Source: Anaerostipes butyraticus (GTDB lineage Bacteria; Bacillota; Clostridia; Lachnospirales; Lachnospiraceae). From it: a stretch of 64,000 nucleotides of DNA. Each line of letters starts with the position of its first letter. Position 1 is the first letter of the stretch. This document shows positions 1 through 9,093 of the stretch, one piece after another. Position numbers and translations under genes: made by a program. The notes beneath the pieces are model-generated. The model ran no database searches and was not told the DNA's origin. It saw nothing but the letters and a program-made list of their open reading frames with translations. The stretch lies in assembly GCF_016586355.1 (NCBI RefSeq), contig NZ_BLYI01000027.1, positions 186,001 to 250,000 on the forward strand. The letters are read 5' to 3'.

Positions 1-157
1 TTTTATACCATTCTACCAGCTGATCATAAACTCCGATCGGTGAAGATCCTGTTGCCAGTCCCAGAAGAGATTCCGGTTTTAAAATCACCTGTGCAGAAAT
101 AATATTCGCTGCTGTTCTGCTCATTTCATCGTAATCTTTCGTTTTATAAATTCTCAT
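1..157 (-). CDS. nagB: Glucosamine-6-phosphate deaminase (NagB), N-terminal 52 residues, cut by window edge
   Basis: NagB converts glucosamine-6-phosphate to fructose-6-phosphate and ammonia in the cytoplasm. The visible N terminus starts MRIYKTKDYDEMSR and reaches the sugar-phosphate loop LGLATGSSPIGVY, which is typical of the family (there usually LGLATGSTP). The start ATG at 157 is preceded by AAGGAG, and that site lies inside the last codons of the upstream regulator gene, so the two are probably translationally coupled. It is third in the order nanE, rpiR, nagB, which fits breakdown of N-acetylmannosamine or sialic acid. The C-terminal part lies outside the window. Confidence 0.9.
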   Translation of the reverse strand, partial: MRIYKTKDYDEMSRTAANIISAQVILKPESLLGLATGSSPIGVYDQLVEWYK

Positions 158-159
158 TT

Positions 160-975
160 CTATTCTCCTTTTAATGCTTTTACTGTATCGTCATGCATCG
201 TTTCTTTTCTGAATTTATCTTTCTTCAAATAATAAGAATAAATCAAATCCATCATAACCAGAATCGGAAATTGAGGGGAAATCACATTTCCATAGTTTAA
301 GTATTTCAACGATGGGATTAAAACCAGTTCATCGCAGAATTCCCGATGTTCTTCCCGATTATTTCCTGTGATCAAAATTGTTTTCGCGCCTCTCCGGTGA
401 GACTCCCGCAGCATATAGAGCACATCCTTTGCTTCACCGCCGATGCTGATGCCGATCACAACAGATCCTTCTTTCTGAAAGACTGCCTGAATCCTCATCA
501 GATCCGCATCCTGGACAGCATCAATGTCCACCCCGATCCTTACGAATCTCAGCATCATTTCTCTTGCGGCAAGTCCGGAATTACCTCTTCCGCATACAAA
601 AACTCTCTCCGCCTGTTCCAGAAGATCACAGATTCTTAAAATCTGCTCTTCATCCAGAAGACTGTATGTCTTATTCAAAAGTTCCTGATACGCATTGAGC
701 ACCATCCTCGTATGACTGGCAGCTGCCGCATCTTTCCCCATAAAAGTTTCTTCATATTGATAAATAAATTCCCGGTAGCCTCTGTATCCGCATTTTTTTG
801 CAAACCGTGACAGAGACGCTTCCGACACAAACAGCCGTTTCGCGACTGCTTTGGCCGAAAAATCAGTCTGCTCCTTATTATTGATAAAAAAATCCGCAAT
901 CGTCTTTTCCAGCGGTGTAAAGTTTTTATAATTAGATTCAATAATCGGAAGCACAGATTTTACGTAATATTCCAT
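160..975 (-). CDS. RpiR/MurR-family transcriptional regulator of amino-sugar use
   Basis: A 271-residue protein with the RpiR layout: an N-terminal helix-turn-helix (about residues 35-75, with AVAKRLFVSEASLSRFAKKC) and a C-terminal SIS sugar-phosphate-binding domain (about 125-250, with VFVCGRGNSG and IGISIGGEAKD). Such proteins sense phosphosugars and control nearby catabolic genes. It lies 18 bases after nanE and 2 bases before nagB in one transcription unit, so N-acetylmannosamine-6-P, GlcNAc-6-P or GlcN-6-P are plausible effectors (inference). The start ATG has GGAG nine bases upstream. A palindrome upstream of nanE is a candidate target. Confidence 0.88.
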   Translation of the reverse strand: MEYYVKSVLPIIESNYKNFTPLEKTIADFFINNKEQTDFSAKAVAKRLFVSEASLSRFAKKCGYRGYREFIYQYEETFMGKDAAAASHTRMVLNAYQELLNKTYSLLDEEQILRICDLLEQAERVFVCGRGNSGLAAREMMLRFVRIGVDIDAVQDADLMRIQAVFQKEGSVVIGISIGGEAKDVLYMLRESHRRGAKTILITGNNREEHREFCDELVLIPSLKYLNYGNVISPQFPILVMMDLIYSYYLKKDKFRKETMHDDTVKALKGE

Positions 976-993
976 ACTGTTTTCTCCAGTATT

Positions 994-1680
994 TTATCGT
1001 ACTGCCTCTGCAAATGATTTCGTGATCAGCTGAGGTCTCGTAATTGCAGATCCCACTACGACACTGTATGCTCCCAGTTCCAGCACTCTTTTTGCTTTTT
1101 CCGGAGTATTCACGTTTCCTTCTGCAATCACCGGATGTTTTACCTGATCTAAAATCTTCCGCAGTACTTCAAAGTCATTTTCTTCAATTTTTAAATCTCT
1201 GCTCTGTTTTGTATAGCCCACTAAAGTTGTCCCAATAAAATCAAATCCCAGCTGGTCCGCATGAAGCGCTTCTTCTACAGTAGAACAGTCTGCCATCCAC
1301 AGCTGATCCGGATATTTTTCCTTAATCTGGCGGAAAAATTCATCCAGAGTTAAACCTCCCGGTCTCTCTGCTTCCGTAGCATCCAGAGCAATGATCTCCG
1401 GTTTTACTTCCATCAGCTGATCAACTTCTTTCATGGTAGGAGTAATATAAACATCACATCCCTCATAATTTTGTTTTACAATTCCGATAACCGGCAGATC
1501 TACCTGTGATTGTATCTCATGGATGTCCTCCCTGGTGTTCGCCCGAATTCCGGCCGCTCCGCCTTCTTTTGCCGCCAGTGCCATCCTTCCCATGATAAAA
1601 GAAGAATGCAGAGGTTCCTCCGGCAGCGCCTGACAGGACACGATCAGTTTTCCTTTCAACTGTTCAATCTTTTGATTCAT
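994..1680 (-). CDS. nanE: N-acetylmannosamine-6-phosphate 2-epimerase
   Basis: NanE converts ManNAc-6-P to GlcNAc-6-P in sialic acid catabolism. The 228-residue length is normal. It has the TIM-barrel signatures of the family: [15 protein letters not shown] near the N terminus, [13 protein letters not shown], a [13 protein letters not shown] strand-loop, GTTLVGYT and a C-terminal VIAEGNV...[14 protein letters not shown] phosphate-binding region. Start ATG has AAAGGAGG. It is first in an operon with an RpiR regulator and nagB; no nanA, nanK or nagA is inside the window. Confidence 0.93.
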   Translation of the reverse strand: MNQKIEQLKGKLIVSCQALPEEPLHSSFIMGRMALAAKEGGAAGIRANTREDIHEIQSQVDLPVIGIVKQNYEGCDVYITPTMKEVDQLMEVKPEIIALDATEAERPGGLTLDEFFRQIKEKYPDQLWMADCSTVEEALHADQLGFDFIGTTLVGYTKQSRDLKIEENDFEVLRKILDQVKHPVIAEGNVNTPEKAKRVLELGAYSVVVGSAITRPQLITKSFAEAVR

Positions 1681-1703
1681 TTTTTCCCTCCTTTGCTGCC
1701 CTT

Positions 1704-1732
1704 ATCATAGCTTCTTTTTAATCTATTTTCAA
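1704..1732 (-). promoter_or_regulatory. Probable sigma-A promoter of nanE-rpiR-nagB
   Basis: On the minus strand TTGAAA (1727-1732), 17 bases, TATGAT (1704-1709). It ends about 24 bases before the nanE start. A second possible -10, TATAAT, lies just upstream but has a poor -35. Confidence 0.6.
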
Positions 1733-1748
1733 TATTATATGCCATTTC

Positions 1749-1762
1749 TGAAAGTTCTTTCA
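1749..1762. promoter_or_regulatory. Palindrome TGAAAGTTCTTTCA, candidate RpiR operator
   Basis: Perfect six-base arms TGAAAG/CTTTCA around TT, 17 bp upstream of the nanE -35 box. Its place in front of an operon that encodes its own RpiR regulator suggests a regulator site (inference). A position upstream of -35 would suit an activator or a repressor that loops or competes with an upstream promoter. Confidence 0.4.
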
Positions 1763-1842
1763 TATACTTTTTTTCGTTCCACGATAATTCGTCTTTTCCT
1801 GGCTTAAAAAAAAACACAGACTGTATGTTCTTTCACTGGCAC

Positions 1843-1892
1843 AAAAAAAGAAGGAACTGGCTGTTATATTTTTACCAATTCCTTCTTTTTTC
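1843..1892 (-). terminator. Intrinsic terminator of RNase P RNA
   Basis: Arms AGAAGGAACTGG (1849-1860) and CCAATTCCTTCT (1875-1886) form a 12-bp stem with one wobble on the transcript, followed on the minus strand by seven T. It begins immediately after the 3' end of rnpB. Confidence 0.85.
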
Positions 1893-2249
1893 TGCTCAGA
1901 CAGCCGATAAGCCGGGTTCTGTCATTGAATGGCCATCTATCTCGACCTGCTGTCGCCAGCAGGCTCATGCGACCCACCTGAAAACAAATCGGGCCAATTT
2001 ATCGTTTTCTATTCGGTCTTGCTTCGGATGAGGTTTACATGTGCCCTGTCTGTTACCAGACAGGCGGTAAGCTCTTACCTTGCCTTTCCACCCTTACCGG
2101 TCATCAAACCGGCGGTTTATTTCTGTTGCACTGGCTTGAGGGTCACCCCTACCGGACGTTATCCGGCATCCTGCCCTGTGAAGCCCGGACTTTCCTCACC
2201 ATTTCCCTTTCGTCTGAAATGGCGCGGCCATTTGTCTGTCTGAGCACAG
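1893..2249 (-). ncRNA. rnpB: RNase P RNA
   Basis: Catalytic RNA of tRNA 5' maturation. The minus strand contains the universally conserved blocks: GAGGAAAGTCCGGGCTTC near the 5' end, GGTAAGGGTGGAAAGG, the GTAAACC segment, and close to the 3' end AGAACCCGGCTTATCG. The outer helix is visible as GCTCAGACAG at the 5' side and CTGTCTGAGC at the 3' side. Ends are set from the promoter and terminator and are good to a few bases. The length of about 355 nt is normal. Confidence 0.96.
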
Positions 2250-2254
2250 GTGAT

Positions 2255-2283
2255 ATCATATCACAAAATATTTTTAGAAACAA
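2255..2283 (-). promoter_or_regulatory. rnpB promoter
   Basis: Minus-strand TTGTTT (2278-2283), 17 bases, TATGAT (2255-2260), with the RNA start expected about seven bases downstream at the 5' helix of rnpB. Confidence 0.65.
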
Positions 2284-2312
2284 TACAATTTTCTCTGATT
2301 TTTCAAAATTAT

Positions 2313-2795
2313 TCAGGCAAGCACTTTTCCTTCCGGGAATGCTTTCCTAAACAGCGTTCTAACCAGCGGTCCTGCAATCAGCAGCTGGAATGGCAGAGCC
2401 ATAATAAAGTTCTTTGGAATGTTTGTAAGCCAGATCATTCCAAGGCGGTTCCATGCTCCTGTGTGAACACACATTTCCAGTCCGCCGTACAGTGACATCA
2501 AAATTACCATTGGGACCACCATACTGCAGGATACCCCGATTACTTTCTTGATCACAGAACTTTCCGGAGTCACCAGAAAACGAAATGCGAATTTTTTTGC
2601 CGGACCGGAAACAATACACCAGTCACAGATCATTGCGAAAATATAGGCAAATGGAAATCCCATCCATCCTTCCTGCAGAGTTGCTATTGAAAACTGTCCT
2701 GTGTGCATAAATACATTATACATGCTCATCCAGAATACCATGCAAAAACACATTAAAATTGTATAAATTAAACTTTCTCTTTTATTTTGCGGCAT
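2313..2795 (-). CDS. DUF2798-type membrane protein
   Basis: A 160-residue integral membrane protein with four predicted hydrophobic segments (about residues 8-30, 47-67, 84-106, 126-150), arranged as two similar halves. Each half carries the pattern W..G.P.AY / W...IP.NFI seen in DUF2798 proteins. Its function is unknown. Start ATG has GAAAGGAG. It stands alone between the nucleoside kinase unit and rnpB, in the same direction. Confidence 0.7.
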   Translation of the reverse strand: MPQNKRESLIYTILMCFCMVFWMSMYNVFMHTGQFSIATLQEGWMGFPFAYIFAMICDWCIVSGPAKKFAFRFLVTPESSVIKKVIGVSCSMVVPMVILMSLYGGLEMCVHTGAWNRLGMIWLTNIPKNFIMALPFQLLIAGPLVRTLFRKAFPEGKVLA

Positions 2796-2930
2796 ATTTT
2801 CTCTCCTTTCTTGCTGCAGCCTGATGATTATTCTAGCAAATTTTTTTCTCCCGTGTAATAGAAAGTTTTATTTTCGTTGCTTTTGCATAAATTCTCGCTC
2901 TGTTTTTTTATTTTTCAGGATTTTATGCAC

Positions 2931-2956
2931 AAAAAAAGAGGGCGTTCCCTCTTTTT
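2931..2956 (-). terminator. Terminator of the uppP-rpoD-kinase unit
   Basis: AAAAAGAGGG, a CGTT loop and CCCTCTTTTT form a hairpin with a T-run on the minus strand, overlapping the stop codon of the kinase gene. Confidence 0.8.
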
Positions 2957-4610
2957 ATGTTTCAAAACAGCTTCCTCCAATAAACTCTCTCAGAAGAGAC
3001 GTTTTTGGTATATCTTCACTTTTTATATTTAAAAAATAATCCAGAAATTTTAACAGTCTCTTGGCTTCCTGATGTTCCGGACAGTCTTCCGGCACAGCAA
3101 ACAGCAGAGGCTCCGCATACTGTTTTAATACCGCAAGTTCATAAATCTGGGCGGAATTGAACATGATATCCGCCTCTTCCTGGTATGGAAAAATATTTTC
3201 CTCTTCCCCCTGCCTTACAGAATCCCACCGGGCAATGGTTTCCCTCGCATCATTGCCTCTGGTCATGGCATCCCGGACAATTCTGCGCAGCAGTCTGCCG
3301 TCAGAACTTGGAATCCGATTATGCTCGTCCAGATTAATCTGGCTTAAGGCACTGACATATATCTTATATTTGCTTTCATCCGGCAGATTTTTTGACAGCC
3401 TGCTGTTTAGTCCGTGAATCCCTTCGATCACAAGAACATCGTGCTGGGCAAGCTGAAGTTCGTGCCCTCTGTATTCCCGCTTCCCGGTCAGAAAATTATA
3501 ACTTGGCATGGAAATCTTCTCTCCATGAAGCAGCTGGTTCATATGTCTGGAAAACAATTCCGTATCCAGCGATGCAATGGTCTCAAAATTGTAATTTCCC
3601 AGCTCATCCTTTGGCGACATTTCTCTGTCCAGAAAATAATCATCCAGAGAGATCGGATGCGGCTTTTTCCCTGCAATTTCCAGCTGAATTGACAACCTGT
3701 GAGAAAATGTTGTTTTCCCAGAGGAAGAAGGGCCTGCGATCAGTACAATTTTCTTATCTTCCTGGACAATCTTATCTGCAATATCCGACAGCAGTTTTTC
3801 CTGCAGCCCTTCCTGGAGAAGAATCAGATGGCTGATATTTCCCTTCGTAATTTCTTCATTCAGCGCGCCTACTGTATCAACACCTAGAGTTTTGCTCCAT
3901 TCTCTGGATCTCTGCATAACGCGGAACAGCTTTGGCTGAGGATAAAACTTAGCGATTTTTTCTGTCTGATGCCGTTTCGGAGTCTGCAAAACAAGACCGT
4001 CCTGATAAGGAGACACGAGAAAATTCGCAATATAACCGGTAGAAGGCGCCATATACCCGTAAAAGTAATTTTCATATCCGTCCAGGCAGTACATATTTGT
4101 CTTTGAACCTCTTCGGAAGCGGAAGAGTCTCTGCTTCTCTCTCAGACCAATGCTTTCAAAATATTTTCTGGCCTTTGATGTATCCACAGAATATTTCGTA
4201 ATAGGAAGATCCTGATCCCGCAGCTGTTCCATCTGATTCTGTATTCTAAGGGCCAGCTGTGTGGTAACCTGGATATCTTTCACGAGGAACTCACAAAATG
4301 TACTGTTTCCAATGGAATAATTGATCGCAATGTCATCGACCGCTCCTGCCCCCAGCACATCTTCACACGCTTTCAGAAACATAAACATTGCAGTTCGTTT
4401 GTAAGTCATATACCCGGCCTGTTCTTCCAGAGTCACAAACCTGATATAACTGTTTTCTTCAATGGGTCTGAAAAGTTCCTTCAGTTTGCCATTGGCATAA
4501 GCAAGAAGAATCACCGGCCCGTCCGGTTTTTGTATCTTTCCCGCCAGTTCTCCAAGTGTCGTTCCTTCCTCAACCATATAGGTTTTCTGATGAACAACCG
4601 CCCGTACCAT
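2955..4610 (-). CDS. Nucleoside (uridine-type) kinase with N-terminal TGS and ThrRS-like domains
   Basis: A 551-residue protein. Residues 1-60 look like a TGS domain (threonyl-tRNA synthetase/GTPase/SpoT type) and about 60-210 like the second additional domain of threonyl-tRNA synthetase. Residues 285-551 form a phosphoribulokinase/uridine kinase fold with Walker A GPSSSGKT at 293-300, DDYFLDRE and DVLVIEGIHGLN. This architecture is a known clostridial nucleoside kinase type; the substrate is unproven. Start ATG follows AAGGAGGG. It is the last gene after nif3 and trmK in the rpoD unit. Confidence 0.82.
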   Translation of the reverse strand: MVRAVVHQKTYMVEEGTTLGELAGKIQKPDGPVILLAYANGKLKELFRPIEENSYIRFVTLEEQAGYMTYKRTAMFMFLKACEDVLGAGAVDDIAINYSIGNSTFCEFLVKDIQVTTQLALRIQNQMEQLRDQDLPITKYSVDTSKARKYFESIGLREKQRLFRFRRGSKTNMYCLDGYENYFYGYMAPSTGYIANFLVSPYQDGLVLQTPKRHQTEKIAKFYPQPKLFRVMQRSREWSKTLGVDTVGALNEEITKGNISHLILLQEGLQEKLLSDIADKIVQEDKKIVLIAGPSSSGKTTFSHRLSIQLEIAGKKPHPISLDDYFLDREMSPKDELGNYNFETIASLDTELFSRHMNQLLHGEKISMPSYNFLTGKREYRGHELQLAQHDVLVIEGIHGLNSRLSKNLPDESKYKIYVSALSQINLDEHNRIPSSDGRLLRRIVRDAMTRGNDARETIARWDSVRQGEEENIFPYQEEADIMFNSAQIYELAVLKQYAEPLLFAVPEDCPEHQEAKRLLKFLDYFLNIKSEDIPKTSLLREFIGGSCFET

Positions 4611-4625
4611 AAGCCTCCCTCCTTT

Positions 4626-5414
4626 TTATATGATCTGAAACGGACTTCCTGCTTTGTAAGAAGAAATCTCGCACTCCGGAAGTTTTTGCTGCAAAAGCTC
4701 TCTCATATCATCAATAAACACTTGTTCCAGACCATAGTGTCCTGCATCTATCACACAAAGTCCCATATCCGCAGCATCCAGTCCTTCATGATGTCCGATA
4801 TCTCCCGTTACGAGGACATCCGCTCCTCTGGCTGCCGCAATTCCGGTCATGCTTCTTCCGGAGCCGGGAACTATGGCTGCTTTATGAATCGGTGTCCTGG
4901 GATCTCCAAAAACTGAAACCGCCGGTATTCCAAAAGCTCTCTTGATTTCCTTCGCAAAATCTTTTAACTGCTTTTCTCCGGCAAAAGCGCCGATCATTCC
5001 GATTCCTTTGCCTTCCGCCTGAAACCGTTGATCCTGTGCTTCTTCCAGCACTCCATCCGGATAAAAACCTAATTTTTCTGCTACTGCGTCACACATCCGG
5101 CAGACATCATAATTTGTATGCATGCCGTAACAGCAGATTTTATTTTCTATCAGCCGGAGAAGCTTTCTCTGCAGAAAATCATCGCTGGTACATCGTTTTA
5201 TTTTTGAGAAAATAACCGGATGGTGAGCAAAAATAAAGTCCGCACCTGTCTTTACCGCTTCCTCGACCACATCATTGGTAATATCCAGCACGACCAGTAT
5301 CTTTTTTACTTCTTTTTGACGGTCCCCTACCAGAAATCCGGGATTGTCCCAGGATTCTGCCGCTTCCAGAGGAACTTCTTCTTCCAGCAGTTTTATTACG
5401 TCATCACATTTCAT
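4626..5414 (-). CDS. Nif3-like dinuclear metal center protein
   Basis: A 262-residue NIF3/YbgI family protein that forms hexamers around two metal ions; the biological role is unsettled. Metal-binding motifs are visible: FAHHPVIF near residue 65, GMHTNYD near 98, and C-terminal DIGHHEGLDA with IDAGHYGLE. It lacks the central PII-like insertion that gives some homologues about 370 residues. The start overlaps the end of trmK by 11 bases, a pairing conserved in Firmicutes. Confidence 0.88.
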   Translation of the reverse strand: MKCDDVIKLLEEEVPLEAAESWDNPGFLVGDRQKEVKKILVVLDITNDVVEEAVKTGADFIFAHHPVIFSKIKRCTSDDFLQRKLLRLIENKICCYGMHTNYDVCRMCDAVAEKLGFYPDGVLEEAQDQRFQAEGKGIGMIGAFAGEKQLKDFAKEIKRAFGIPAVSVFGDPRTPIHKAAIVPGSGRSMTGIAAARGADVLVTGDIGHHEGLDAADMGLCVIDAGHYGLEQVFIDDMRELLQQKLPECEISSYKAGSPFQII

Positions 5415-6099
5415 AATAACCCAGCGCCTCCTTTATATCATCCAGTCTTTGTTCTACTTCTTCTCTTCTTTTCCGGATATGCTCTTTTGTTCCATTCTGG
5501 AGAGTTTTTCTGATTTTTTCATATTTCCGGTATTCTTTGTCCAGGTACTCCAGCAGAACCGGACTGCAGTCCATGATCAGCTGTTTCCCGAAACAATAAA
5601 AACACTCTTTTTCATAAGATTCCCGGCCATGCACAGCCCGGATGGCAATATAGTACTTGCCTTCTTCCTGAATCATATCTTCCTCCAAAATCCGGAAATT
5701 ATGATCATGAAGCCAGCGGCGCACCCTCTCCGGATGAGACTGAGGAGATACGATCAGTTCTCTGACTTCTTTCAGCTTATCCTGATCCTGATCGAGAATC
5801 TTAACGATCAGATCTCCGCCCATCCCCGCAATAATAACTGAATCAACATCCTTTTCAGGAAGTTGATTCAGACCATCAGAGAGGAGACAGACTATCCGGT
5901 CCTGAAGTCCCATCTCTTCAATATGCTGTTTTGCGCGTTCCAAAGGGCCTTTGTTGATATCCATGGCAAAGGCACGGGGACTGATCCCCTGCTGGACTAA
6001 ATAAATTGGTATGTACCCATGGTCCGTCCCAATGTCGGCAGCACAACAGCCATCTGTTACAAAAGAAGCGATCATATTTAAACGCTTTGATAATTCCAT
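5404..6099 (-). CDS. trmK: tRNA (adenine-22-N1)-methyltransferase TrmK
   Basis: SAM-dependent methyltransferase that modifies A22 of bacterial tRNAs. The N terminus MELSKRLNMIASFV and motif CCAADIGTDHGYIPIYLV match the family; ILAGMGG-type motif appears as VIIAGMGGDLI. I choose ATG at 6099 because AAGG lies eight bases upstream; a GTG at 6108 is also possible. Length 231. It is placed directly after rpoD and before nif3, the usual order. Confidence 0.9.
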   Translation of the reverse strand: MELSKRLNMIASFVTDGCCAADIGTDHGYIPIYLVQQGISPRAFAMDINKGPLERAKQHIEEMGLQDRIVCLLSDGLNQLPEKDVDSVIIAGMGGDLIVKILDQDQDKLKEVRELIVSPQSHPERVRRWLHDHNFRILEEDMIQEEGKYYIAIRAVHGRESYEKECFYCFGKQLIMDCSPVLLEYLDKEYRKYEKIRKTLQNGTKEHIRKRREEVEQRLDDIKEALGYYEM

Positions 6100-6109
6100 T
6101 GTCTGCACC

Positions 6110-7201
6110 TTAATCCAGATAATCCTTCAGTTTTCTGCTGCGGCTTGGATGTCTCAGTTTCCTCAGTGCCTTTGCTTCAATCTGCCGGATACGTTCTCTT
6201 GTTACATTAAATTCTTTTCCGACTTCTTCCAGCGTCCTTGCACGGCTGTCATCCAGTCCGAAACGAAGTCTTAATACTTTCTGTTCTCTTTCCGTCAGCG
6301 TTCCAAGAACTTCATCCAGCTGTTCTTTTAAGAGGGTAAACGCTGCCGCGTCAGCCGGCACCGGCACATTTTCATCCTGAATAAAGTCCCCAAGATGGCT
6401 GTCTTCCTCTTCACCGATTGGCGTCTCCAGAGATACCGGCTCCTGTGAAATCTTCAGGATTTCCCGAACTCGTTCTACCGGAATGTCCATTTCTTCCGCG
6501 ATCTCTTCCGGAGACGGCTCCCTTCCCAGTTCCTGCAGCAGCTGTCTGGATACCCTGATCAGCTTGTTGATCGTTTCCACCATATGCACCGGAATACGAA
6601 TGGTTCTTGCCTGATCTGCAATTGCTCTTGTAATCGCCTGACGGATCCACCAGGTAGCATACGTACTGAATTTATATCCTTTGCGGTAATCGAATTTTTC
6701 GACTGCCTTAATAAGACCCAGATTTCCTTCCTGGATCAGATCAAGGAAAAGCATGCCTCGTCCTACATATCTTTTGGCAATGCTGACAACCAGACGGAGA
6801 TTGGCTTCCGCCAGTTTTTTCTTTGCGCTTTCATCTCCCTCTTCCATCTTCTTGGCAAGTTCGATTTCTTCATCAGCACTCAAAAGCGGAACTTTTCCGA
6901 TTTCCTTTAAATACATACGTACAGGATCTTCAATGCTGACCCCGTCAGGAACCGCAATCTCTGTATCGTCCTCAATCGGCTCATCCAGATCATCATCGTT
7001 GTCTTCCACTGCTGCCAGCGTCAGCACATCAATGCCGTTCTGCTCCAGATAATCATAGATTGCCTCCATCATATCTGAAGTCAGCTTCATATCCTTGAAG
7101 TAAGACTCAATCTGTGCATACTCCAGAAAATTCTTATTCTTTTTTCCAAGTTCTACTAATCCAGCAAGTTTCTCGCTGAACTGTTCCATTGTACCTTCCA
7201 T
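6110..7201 (-). CDS. rpoD: Primary RNA polymerase sigma factor RpoD (sigma-A)
   Basis: The housekeeping sigma factor, 363 residues. Region 1.1 is at the N terminus, followed by an acidic linker and region 1.2 ([11 protein letters not shown]). Region 2 shows [34 protein letters not shown] and [13 protein letters not shown], the -10 recognition surface. Region 3 follows, and region 4.2 has [20 protein letters not shown], the -35 helix-turn-helix. It lies in the classic dnaG-rpoD order, with start ATG after AAAGGA. Confidence 0.98.
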   Translation of the reverse strand: MEGTMEQFSEKLAGLVELGKKNKNFLEYAQIESYFKDMKLTSDMMEAIYDYLEQNGIDVLTLAAVEDNDDDLDEPIEDDTEIAVPDGVSIEDPVRMYLKEIGKVPLLSADEEIELAKKMEEGDESAKKKLAEANLRLVVSIAKRYVGRGMLFLDLIQEGNLGLIKAVEKFDYRKGYKFSTYATWWIRQAITRAIADQARTIRIPVHMVETINKLIRVSRQLLQELGREPSPEEIAEEMDIPVERVREILKISQEPVSLETPIGEEEDSHLGDFIQDENVPVPADAAAFTLLKEQLDEVLGTLTEREQKVLRLRFGLDDSRARTLEEVGKEFNVTRERIRQIEAKALRKLRHPSRSRKLKDYLD

Positions 7202-7237
7202 AATTCGTCCTTTCTTCTCTTTCCTATTGTAACCAAC

Positions 7238-9013
7238 CTATATTGAAATATGCAGTCCGGAAAGGCTTCCCTTTTCCCTGATCAGTTCCTGCCATTTCAA
7301 AATATCGTTTGTCCCATTCATCTGCTGTTCAATGCTGTCTTCCTTGACACGGCGGACAATATCCGTCAGTGCTTTATCATTGTCTTCCGGCGAAGGCTCC
7401 ATCTTAAGCGTCGTATTGAATAATTCCGCAATCTTTTTCTGATCCTCGGAATCGGTATACTGATTCAGGATCCTGGCCGGTATTACTTTTTTCTCTTTTT
7501 CATACTGCTCAAACAGCATCAATGCCGCTCCATGGTAAATCGGCTCATAAAAATCATCTGGTCCGATGATTCCTTTCAGCCGGTCAAACAGAACCGGCTC
7601 ATTGACCAGCCATGTAAGCAGAAGTTTCTGCGGCTGTCTCTTTTTCTCTTCTTTTTCTTCTGAACCGGAAACTCTTCTTTGTTCCCGTTCCGGTGTTTTC
7701 ATGTTTTCCCGGGAAGAGACATAGCCTTTGGTTCCATAATATTCTACCAGATCCGTCAGATCTTTCTGCCCGATATAATATTCTCTGGAAACTGCTTCAA
7801 TGTAATTTTTTCTCTCCAGCGGTTCCCCGATCTCCGCCAGCTGTTTTGCCGCTTCGTGCTGAAACTTTGTCTTCTCTTCCGGATCATCCTGATTATAACG
7901 TCCTGCCAGAACTTTGATCTGAAACATAAAGCTGCTGACCGCCTTCCGGATCCGCTCTTCCAGGGCTTCTTTTCCCTGCTCTTTAATAAATTCATCCGGA
8001 TCTTTGTGCGGCGTAAGATCCAAAACCCTTACATTCAGGCCTGCGTCTTTCAGGATTGGGATGGCCCGCAAAACTGCCCTCTGCCCGGCTTCGTCACTGT
8101 CAAAGGACAAGATGACATTTTCTGTGTACCTTCGAAGCAGTGTCCCGTGTCCGCTGGTAAAAGCGGTTCCAAGAGCAGCAACCGCATTGGTAAATCCCGC
8201 CTGATGCATGGAAATCACATCCATATATCCTTCACACAGTATGATCTCATTTTTTCTTGATTTTCTCGCAAAATTCAGGCCATACAGATTTCGGCTTTTA
8301 TCGAATAATTTTGTTTCTCTGGAATTTAAGTATTTGGGAGTGCCGTCTCCCATAACTCTTCCTCCGAATCCGATGACCCGGTTATTGACGTCCATGATCG
8401 GAAACATGACCCGGTTCCAGAATTTATCGCTTCCACCCCTTTTTTCATCAATCGAAACCAGCGCGGAATCTTTCAGTTCTTCATCCTTATACCCTTTGCT
8501 TTTCAGGAAACGGTACAGATCATCACTGTAAATATCCGCAAATCCCAGTCCGAAATGACGAATGGTCTCTTCTGTTATTCCGCGTTTTTTAAAATATTCA
8601 AGCCCCCTTTTCCCCCGTTTGCTGTGAAGCAGATAGTAGAAATAATTCGCTGCCAGTTTATTCATCTCCCTTAACCTGGCTTTCTCATCCATCTGCCGTC
8701 TGGCTTCTTCATTCATTTCTTCTTCCGGAAGCTCCATGCCCGCTCTTTCTGCAAGAAATCTCACAGCTTCAGGAAATGAAAAATTCTCATATTCCATCAA
8801 AAAAGTGTATACGTTGCCTCCGGCTCCGCAGCCGAAACAATAGTACATCTGCTTGTCCCTGCTGACAGAAAAAGAAGGGGATTTTTCATTATGAAAAGGA
8901 CAAAGCCCAAAATAAGAACTGCCCTTTTTTTTCAACGGCACATATGTGGAAATCACATCTACGATGTCATTGCGGCTGCGCACTTCTTCTATTATGTCTT
9001 CCCCATAGATCAC
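7238..9013 (-). CDS. dnaG: DNA primase DnaG
   Basis: Primase that lays RNA primers for replication. The 591 residues include a CHC2 zinc finger (C38, H41, C59, C62), the catalytic core with the Toprim motifs EGYMDVISMHQAG and LSFDSDEAG, and a C-terminal helicase-binding region. The start is probably GTG at 9013, with AAGGAGGG upstream; no ATG fits as well. It follows dgt and precedes rpoD in the replication/transcription operon. Confidence 0.97.
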   Translation of the reverse strand: MIYGEDIIEEVRSRNDIVDVISTYVPLKKKGSSYFGLCPFHNEKSPSFSVSRDKQMYYCFGCGAGGNVYTFLMEYENFSFPEAVRFLAERAGMELPEEEMNEEARRQMDEKARLREMNKLAANYFYYLLHSKRGKRGLEYFKKRGITEETIRHFGLGFADIYSDDLYRFLKSKGYKDEELKDSALVSIDEKRGGSDKFWNRVMFPIMDVNNRVIGFGGRVMGDGTPKYLNSRETKLFDKSRNLYGLNFARKSRKNEIILCEGYMDVISMHQAGFTNAVAALGTAFTSGHGTLLRRYTENVILSFDSDEAGQRAVLRAIPILKDAGLNVRVLDLTPHKDPDEFIKEQGKEALEERIRKAVSSFMFQIKVLAGRYNQDDPEEKTKFQHEAAKQLAEIGEPLERKNYIEAVSREYYIGQKDLTDLVEYYGTKGYVSSRENMKTPEREQRRVSGSEEKEEKKRQPQKLLLTWLVNEPVLFDRLKGIIGPDDFYEPIYHGAALMLFEQYEKEKKVIPARILNQYTDSEDQKKIAELFNTTLKMEPSPEDNDKALTDIVRRVKEDSIEQQMNGTNDILKWQELIREKGSLSGLHISI

Positions 9014-9093
9014 ACGTCTGTCCCTCCTTTATTTTTCTCTCTATATATATTATTCTACATTTTCTGCTGTATTCCTTTTTTATTTTTGAAAAT

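Noticed and set aside
2039-2350. Open frames on the plus strand through 1.8-2.5 kb
   Set aside because: They lie opposite RNase P RNA and the DUF2798 gene, have no ribosome binding site and are low-complexity shadows.
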